Positions 59,326 through 64,000 of a DNA stretch of 64,000 nucleotides are shown here, piece by piece. Position numbers and translations under genes: made by a program. Origin of the DNA: an uncultured Clostridia bacterium. Its GTDB lineage: Bacteria > Bacillota > Clostridia > TANB77 > CAG-508. Below the pieces are notes generated by a model. That model did no database searches. It had not been told where the DNA came from and worked only from the letters and a program-made list of their open reading frames with translations. The stretch is taken from assembly GCA_947385375.1 (NCBI GenBank), contig CANDKR010000008.1, forward strand, positions 1-64,000, in the 5' to 3' direction. The stretch's first letter is position 1; each line of letters opens with the position of its first letter.

Positions 59326-62088
59326 ATGGATAAAGACGCAACAAAAAGAGTAAGAAAAGTAAACTCTGGTAAAACAAAAAAGGCCAAAAAACTAAAATTT
59401 AAAGATAAACATCCAAAGGCAGCAACAGGTATTAAAATTGGACTTGTTGTATTAATGCTTTTGATTATTATAGGAGTAGGAATTTTAGTAGGAACTTTCT
59501 TTGGCGTTTTTGGAGAAGAGTTAAAAATAGATGAAAAAGATTTAGTTATTAAATTTAAGAACTCTACTGTATATGACAAAGACGGAAATGAACTTGCAGT
59601 CCTAAGTGGCGGAACAAAAAGAAAGATTATTAGTTTAGATGAAATGGGCGAGTATTTGCCAAAAGCCTTTGTTGCAATAGAGGATGAAAGATTTTACACA
59701 CATAATGGTGTCGATTTAAAAAGAACGGCAGCAGCGACACTTACATTTATCGCACACGCTGGTAATTCATCTTTCGGTGGCAGTACAATAACACAACAGT
59801 TAGTTAAAAATATTACTACTGATGACGATGATTCAGGACTTAGCGGGGCTTTAAGAAAAGTAAAAGAAATGTCTAAGGCTATTCAAGTTGAGCAATATCT
59901 ATCTAAAGACCAAATTTTAGAGTTATATTTGAATATCATATTTATTGGTGGTGATGACGTAAATGGTGTTGCACTTGGATCAGTATATTATTTCGATAAA
60001 GAACCAAAAGATTTATCAATTGCAGAAAGTGCCTTCTTAGCAGGTATTAACCACTCACCAAATGGATATAACCCATTTAAAGAAGATGATAAAAAAGACT
60101 CAAGACTTGAAAAAGGTAAGAAAAGAACAAAAACAGTACTTGGTAAGATGGAAGAGCTAGGATATATAACAGCAGACCAAAAGAAAGATGCAATAGCAGA
60201 AGTAGATAATGGTTTAGCTTTCAAACAAGGAGAGGGAGCTAGTGTTACAGTAGACATTTCATATCATACATCAGCAGCTATTAATCAAATTAAAGAGCAA
60301 ATCCAAGAACAAAATCCTGATATGAGTAAGGATATGGTTGAGTTAACTCTATTTAGTAGTGGATATAAGATTTATACAACACAAGATACAGGTATTCAAG
60401 CAAAAGTTGAAGAAGAGTTAATGAAAGATATATATATAAAAGAAAGAACAGAAAAGAAAACAGGTGAAAAAGTACAAGGTATGCCAACAATGGTTGTGGT
60501 AGACCATAAAACAGGTCAAGTAGTAGCCTGCGCAACAGCAGTTGGTAATGAAGAAGAAAGAACAATATCTACAAAACTTGGATATTTTAACTGGCCTACT
60601 GAGTTTAAAAAGCAAACAGGTTCAACTATGAAACCTATTTCAGTTATAGTACCAGGATTAGAAACAGGAACTATTACAGCAGCAACAACTTACTATGATT
60701 GTGAGACAAAATTTGCTGGTATGGATAAATCAATGAGAAACGATGACGGTTATAGCAATACTATAATGACAATGCGTAATGCCATAGCAAAATCTAAAAA
60801 TATAATCAATGCTAAAGCATTAATGGATATTGGTGTTGATAAATCAATGGAATTTGTTAAGAAAATGGGAATTACAAACATCGGAAACGAAGGTGTTTCA
60901 TTAGCTTTAGGTGGTTTAGAGTATGGTACATCTCAAATGCACATGGCAATGGCTTATGCAACAATAGCAAATGATGGAGAATACATTTCACCAACTTTCT
61001 ATACTAAAGTAGAAGATGAAGAAGGAAATGTAGTATTAGAACCAGAACAAACCAAAACAAGAGTAATGAGTGTACAAAACGCATATATTGCAAAATCTAT
61101 ATTAACACAACCAGTTTTAACAGGTACAGCAACATATTGTAAATTACCAGGAATTGAGACTTGTGCAAAAACAGGTACAACAAATGGAAGTTATGATAGA
61201 TGGCTTTGTGGTTTCTCACCATATTATACAGCAGCAGCTTGGTATGGATATAAAGAAGTTAGAGAAGTTACAGGTTTTGGAAAAAATCCAGCAGGACAAA
61301 TTTGGGAAAATGTTATGAAAAATATTCACGAAGAATTACCAAATGCTGAGTTTGAAAAACCAGATGGAATTGTTAATGCAACAGTATGCGCAGTTTCAGG
61401 TCAAGTAGCAGTACCAGGACAATGTGGTGATACTTTTGTAGAAATGTTTGTTGAAGGTACAGTACCAGAGCCTTGTCCAGGACATATGTCAATGCCAATA
61501 TGTATGGAATCAGGCGGAATTGCAACAGGAATTTGCCCAACAGAAATTAGAAGTTTTATGACATTACCTGAAAGAGAAAATACAAATAAATGGACTAATG
61601 TAGGAGTAGATCCTGCAAGCTTTAATACAGCACCAACAGAAAGTTGCCCAATACACACACCAATAGTACAAGGACAACAGGCAGCAGAACAAGCAGCTCA
61701 GCAACAACAACAGCAACAAGGAGGACATACATGTAAAGCTAAAAGAACAGTAACAACACCAGCTAATTGTCAAAATGGTACAGTTGGAACAGCTATTTAT
61801 CTTTGCGAAATATGTGGAAGAGAAATGAATAAAGAAACAATAGCACCAACACATAGTTTTGCAGGTGGAAAATGTAGTGTTTGTGGAGCAGCAGATCCAA
61901 ATTATAAACCACCAACACAACCGACAACACCGACACAGCCAACACAGCCAACAACACCTACACCAACGCCAGAACCAAAGCCAGATCCAACGCCAACGCC
62001 TACTCCAAATCCAGAACCAAGTACCCCAACAACGCCTACAACACCAGAGGGTTCAGGAAGTGGAAGTGGCACAACACCTACAACTTAA
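59326..62088 (+). CDS. Class A penicillin-binding protein, PBP1A type
   Basis: 920 aa. Cytoplasmic basic tail, one membrane span (about 38-60), glycosyltransferase GT51 domain with EDERFYTHNGVD and GGSTITQQLVKN, then transpeptidase domain with GSTMKPISV (catalytic Ser), SKN and KTGTT. The C terminus is a Cys-containing module and a Pro/Thr/Gln-rich tail (about 790-920), probably spanning or binding the wall. It polymerises and cross-links peptidoglycan. AAAGGAGG lies upstream. Confidence 0.95.
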   Translation: MDKDATKRVRKVNSGKTKKAKKLKFKDKHPKAATGIKIGLVVLMLLIIIGVGILVGTFFGVFGEELKIDEKDLVIKFKNSTVYDKDGNELAVLSGGTKRKIISLDEMGEYLPKAFVAIEDERFYTHNGVDLKRTAAATLTFIAHAGNSSFGGSTITQQLVKNITTDDDDSGLSGALRKVKEMSKAIQVEQYLSKDQILELYLNIIFIGGDDVNGVALGSVYYFDKEPKDLSIAESAFLAGINHSPNGYNPFKEDDKKDSRLEKGKKRTKTVLGKMEELGYITADQKKDAIAEVDNGLAFKQGEGASVTVDISYHTSAAINQIKEQIQEQNPDMSKDMVELTLFSSGYKIYTTQDTGIQAKVEEELMKDIYIKERTEKKTGEKVQGMPTMVVVDHKTGQVVACATAVGNEEERTISTKLGYFNWPTEFKKQTGSTMKPISVIVPGLETGTITAATTYYDCETKFAGMDKSMRNDDGYSNTIMTMRNAIAKSKNIINAKALMDIGVDKSMEFVKKMGITNIGNEGVSLALGGLEYGTSQMHMAMAYATIANDGEYISPTFYTKVEDEEGNVVLEPEQTKTRVMSVQNAYIAKSILTQPVLTGTATYCKLPGIETCAKTGTTNGSYDRWLCGFSPYYTAAAWYGYKEVREVTGFGKNPAGQIWENVMKNIHEELPNAEFEKPDGIVNATVCAVSGQVAVPGQCGDTFVEMFVEGTVPEPCPGHMSMPICMESGGIATGICPTEIRSFMTLPERENTNKWTNVGVDPASFNTAPTESCPIHTPIVQGQQAAEQAAQQQQQQQGGHTCKAKRTVTTPANCQNGTVGTAIYLCEICGREMNKETIAPTHSFAGGKCSVCGAADPNYKPPTQPTTPTQPTQPTTPTPTPEPKPDPTPTPTPNPEPSTPTTPTTPEGSGSGSGTTPTT

Positions 62089-62109
62089 TAAAATTAAAGG
62101 AGATAAATT

Positions 62110-63492
62110 TTGAAGATATATTTTTATAATACTTTGACAAGAAAAAAAGATGAGTTCATACCTATTGATGAAAAAGAGATAAGAATGTATTCTTGTGGAC
62201 CAACAGTATATTATTTCGCACATATAGGAAATTTAAGAGCATATCTATTCATGGATACTTTAAGAAGAACTTTAAAGTATAATGGATATAAATTAAAACA
62301 TGTAATGAATATTACAGATGTTGGTCATTTAGTATCAGATGCAGACGAAGGCGAAGATAAAATGATGAAAGCAGCTCAAAGGGAAAATAAAGATCCCTTT
62401 GAGATTGCAAATTTCTATATGACAGCTTTCTTAAAAGATATTGATACTTTAAATATAGACAGACCAGAGATTATAGCAAGAGCAACTGAGCATATTCCTG
62501 ATATGGAGAAATATGTTCAAAAAATTATTGAAAATGGGTATACTTACGAAACAGAAGATACAATATATTTTGATACAGCAAAACTAGATAAATATGGTGT
62601 ACTTTCAAATATTAATATAGATGAGCAAAAAGCAGGAGCAAGAGTTGATTTTGACCAAAATAAAAAGAATGTAACTGATTTTGCTCTATGGATAAAAGCA
62701 CCTGAAAACCATCTTATGAAATGGGATACTTTTTGGGGTAAATGCTATCCAGGCTGGCACTTAGAATGCTCAGCAATGGGACATAAATATTTAGGAGAGC
62801 ATTTCGATATCCATACAGGTGGAATAGACCATATTCCAATTCACCATGAAAATGAAATTGCACAAGCTAAAGGATATTGCGGTCAAATACCTGCAAATTT
62901 TTGGATGCACGTAGATTTCTTACAAGTAAATGGTGGAAAAATGTCAAAAAGCTTGAACAATTTATATACTTTAAAAGACTTACAAGAAAAAGGATATGAG
63001 CCATTAGTTTATAGAATGTTCAATTTTACTTCTACTTATAGAGCACAAATAAACTTTACTTTTGAAGCAATGGATGCTGCAAAGGTAGCACTTGGAAGAT
63101 TAAGAGAAGGTTACTTAAAACATAAAGAAGGAACAGAAGAGGTTTCACAAGAAGAAATAAATGCCTTAAAAAATAGATTTTTAGAGGCTATTAATGATGA
63201 CTTAAATATGCCAGTTGCAATGAGCGTAGTTTGGGAAGTTGTTAAAAACCCTAAAAAATCAAAAGCATATCAAGAATTGTTATTAGATTTTGACAGAGTG
63301 CTTGGTTTTGATTTAGAACATTATGTAAAAGAAGAAAAAACTTTACCAGATGAAGTTCAAAAGTTAGTAACTGAAAGAAACCTTGCAAGAGAGAACAAAA
63401 ATTGGGCTGAATCTGATAGATTAAGAGATATTTTAATTGGTATGGGGTATACTGTTAAAGATAGTAAAGAGGGGACATTGGTAGAAAAATAG
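62110..63492 (+). CDS. cysS: Cysteinyl-tRNA synthetase
   Basis: 460 aa class I synthetase. YSCGPTVYYFAHIGNLRAYL holds the zinc Cys and HIGN, then WHLECSAMG, HHENEIAQA and GGKMSKSLNN (KMSKS). The end has LARENKNWAESDRLRDIL. The start is TTG at 62110 with AAGGAGA upstream. The stop overlaps the next start (TAGTG). Confidence 0.96.
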   Translation: MKIYFYNTLTRKKDEFIPIDEKEIRMYSCGPTVYYFAHIGNLRAYLFMDTLRRTLKYNGYKLKHVMNITDVGHLVSDADEGEDKMMKAAQRENKDPFEIANFYMTAFLKDIDTLNIDRPEIIARATEHIPDMEKYVQKIIENGYTYETEDTIYFDTAKLDKYGVLSNINIDEQKAGARVDFDQNKKNVTDFALWIKAPENHLMKWDTFWGKCYPGWHLECSAMGHKYLGEHFDIHTGGIDHIPIHHENEIAQAKGYCGQIPANFWMHVDFLQVNGGKMSKSLNNLYTLKDLQEKGYEPLVYRMFNFTSTYRAQINFTFEAMDAAKVALGRLREGYLKHKEGTEEVSQEEINALKNRFLEAINDDLNMPVAMSVVWEVVKNPKKSKAYQELLLDFDRVLGFDLEHYVKEEKTLPDEVQKLVTERNLARENKNWAESDRLRDILIGMGYTVKDSKEGTLVEK

Positions 63493-64000
63493 TGAAATTT
63501 TTAGAAGATAGCGAGAAAGAAAAATACAAAGCTTTCTTAGAAGGACACGAAAGATGTAATTTCCAACAGTCACTAGAATGGGGAAATGTTAAGACTGCTT
63601 GGAAAAAAGAAGTAGTTTTATCTTTAGATAAAGATGACAATATCGTACGGAAGTCTTTGTGTTTGGATTAGAAAAATTCCTATATTTGGAAATATAATGT
63701 ATTCTGCAAGAGGACCAGTTTGCGATATACATAATGAGGAAGTACTTAAAGATTTAACAGCTGGTGTAAATGAGCTTGCTAAAAAATATAATGCCTTTGT
63801 AGTTAGAATAGAGCCAGATATCAAAAAAGATGATGAAGAGTTTAGAGAGATAGTAACACGTCTTGGATATTCTATAAAAGATGATAGTAAGAATTTTAAA
63901 GATGAAATTCAACCAAGATTTGTTTTTAGACTAGATTTAAGAGGAAAAACAGAAGATGAAATTTTTGCTGATTTCCATCAAAAAACTAGATATAATGTGA
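63492..64000 (+). CDS. FemAB-type peptidyltransferase, 5' part, needs +1 shift at CGG
   Basis: Runs off the window. GTG start overlapping the cysS stop. The first frame ends at 63670 after NIVRKSLCLD. Dropping C63648 (GTA-CGG to GTA-GGA) gives NIVGSLCVWIRKIPIFGNIM and YSARGPVCDIHNEEV, the FemX/MurM-like pattern, then FVVRIEPDIK and QPRFVFRLDLRGKTEDEIF. Such enzymes add the first residue of the peptidoglycan cross-bridge from aminoacyl-tRNA. They are often needed for growth, so a plain broken gene would be surprising. Confidence 0.85.

Noticed and set aside
61859..62113. His/Gln-rich rightward frame at the end of the PBP gene
   Set aside because: Out-of-frame reading of the Pro/Thr/Gln repeat tail, with no ribosome site.
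8934..63648. Sequencing error as the cause of the seven CGG frameshifts
   Set aside because: The insertion is always C, always exactly between codons before a glycine GGN codon, and native in-frame CGG is otherwise missing. Random or context-driven errors would hit other codon phases too. Raw reads should still be examined.

Overview
The window is low-GC DNA from a spore-forming member of the Firmicutes, most likely class Clostridia. The evidence is strongly A/T-ending codons, strong Shine-Dalgarno sites, a cotJABC spore-coat operon, a dipicolinate synthase subunit A gene, and class-typical housekeeping genes (dxs, cysS, folD, dprA, uppP, a PBP1A-type enzyme, a YlmH-type protein).

Positions 35-38333 are a complete-looking siphovirus-type prophage inserted in the 3' end of a tRNA-Gln(CTG) gene. 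A 49-bp direct repeat (35-83 and 38285-38333) marks attL and attR, and paired arm-type repeats lie just inside each end. The order is: integrase; a small antisense-RNA locus; a repressor/Cro-like switch with four TACAG-type operators; an early region with a membrane moron; an SbcC-like ATPase, RecT and MBL-fold recombination set; a DnaD-like initiator with iterons inside its gene; a long run of small accessory genes, many with Cys pairs; an ArpU-like late regulator; a ParB-methyltransferase; terminase, portal, MuF-type minor capsid, scaffold, capsid, connectors, tail tube, chaperones, tape measure, tail and S74 fibre genes; two copies of an (AC)n leader in front of small tail genes; and an anchored C39-SH3 endolysin.

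Positions 38334-64000 are chromosomal. They hold an orotate phosphoribosyltransferase-like gene; an AMP-ligase, lipid-kinase, dxs, ylmH-like and cdd run; a CadC/HMA/P-type ATPase metal-resistance operon; one strikingly GC-rich orphan gene; a type III toxin-antitoxin locus of ToxIN/AbiQ type with its RNA repeats; cotJABC; an FAD oxidoreductase; a TPR protein; dpaA; uppP; a sortase next to a probable substrate; folD; dprA; a PBP1A-type gene; cysS; and the start of a FemAB-type peptidyltransferase.

The most striking observation concerns the codon CGG. Reading by eye, I find in-frame CGG codons in the native AT-rich genes at only seven places (8934, 24767, 27585, 37733, 59090, 59133, 63648). At every one the protein family continues in the +1 frame, as if CGGN were read as glycine (GGN). 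Three sites are in the chromosome (two in dprA, one in the femAB-type gene) and four in the prophage (initiator, minor capsid, tape measure, endolysin). The GC-rich orphan gene at 48462-48995 is the only gene that uses CGG as ordinary arginine. This suggests systematic +1 frameshifting or quadruplet decoding at an unassigned or starved CGG codon, shared by host and phage.
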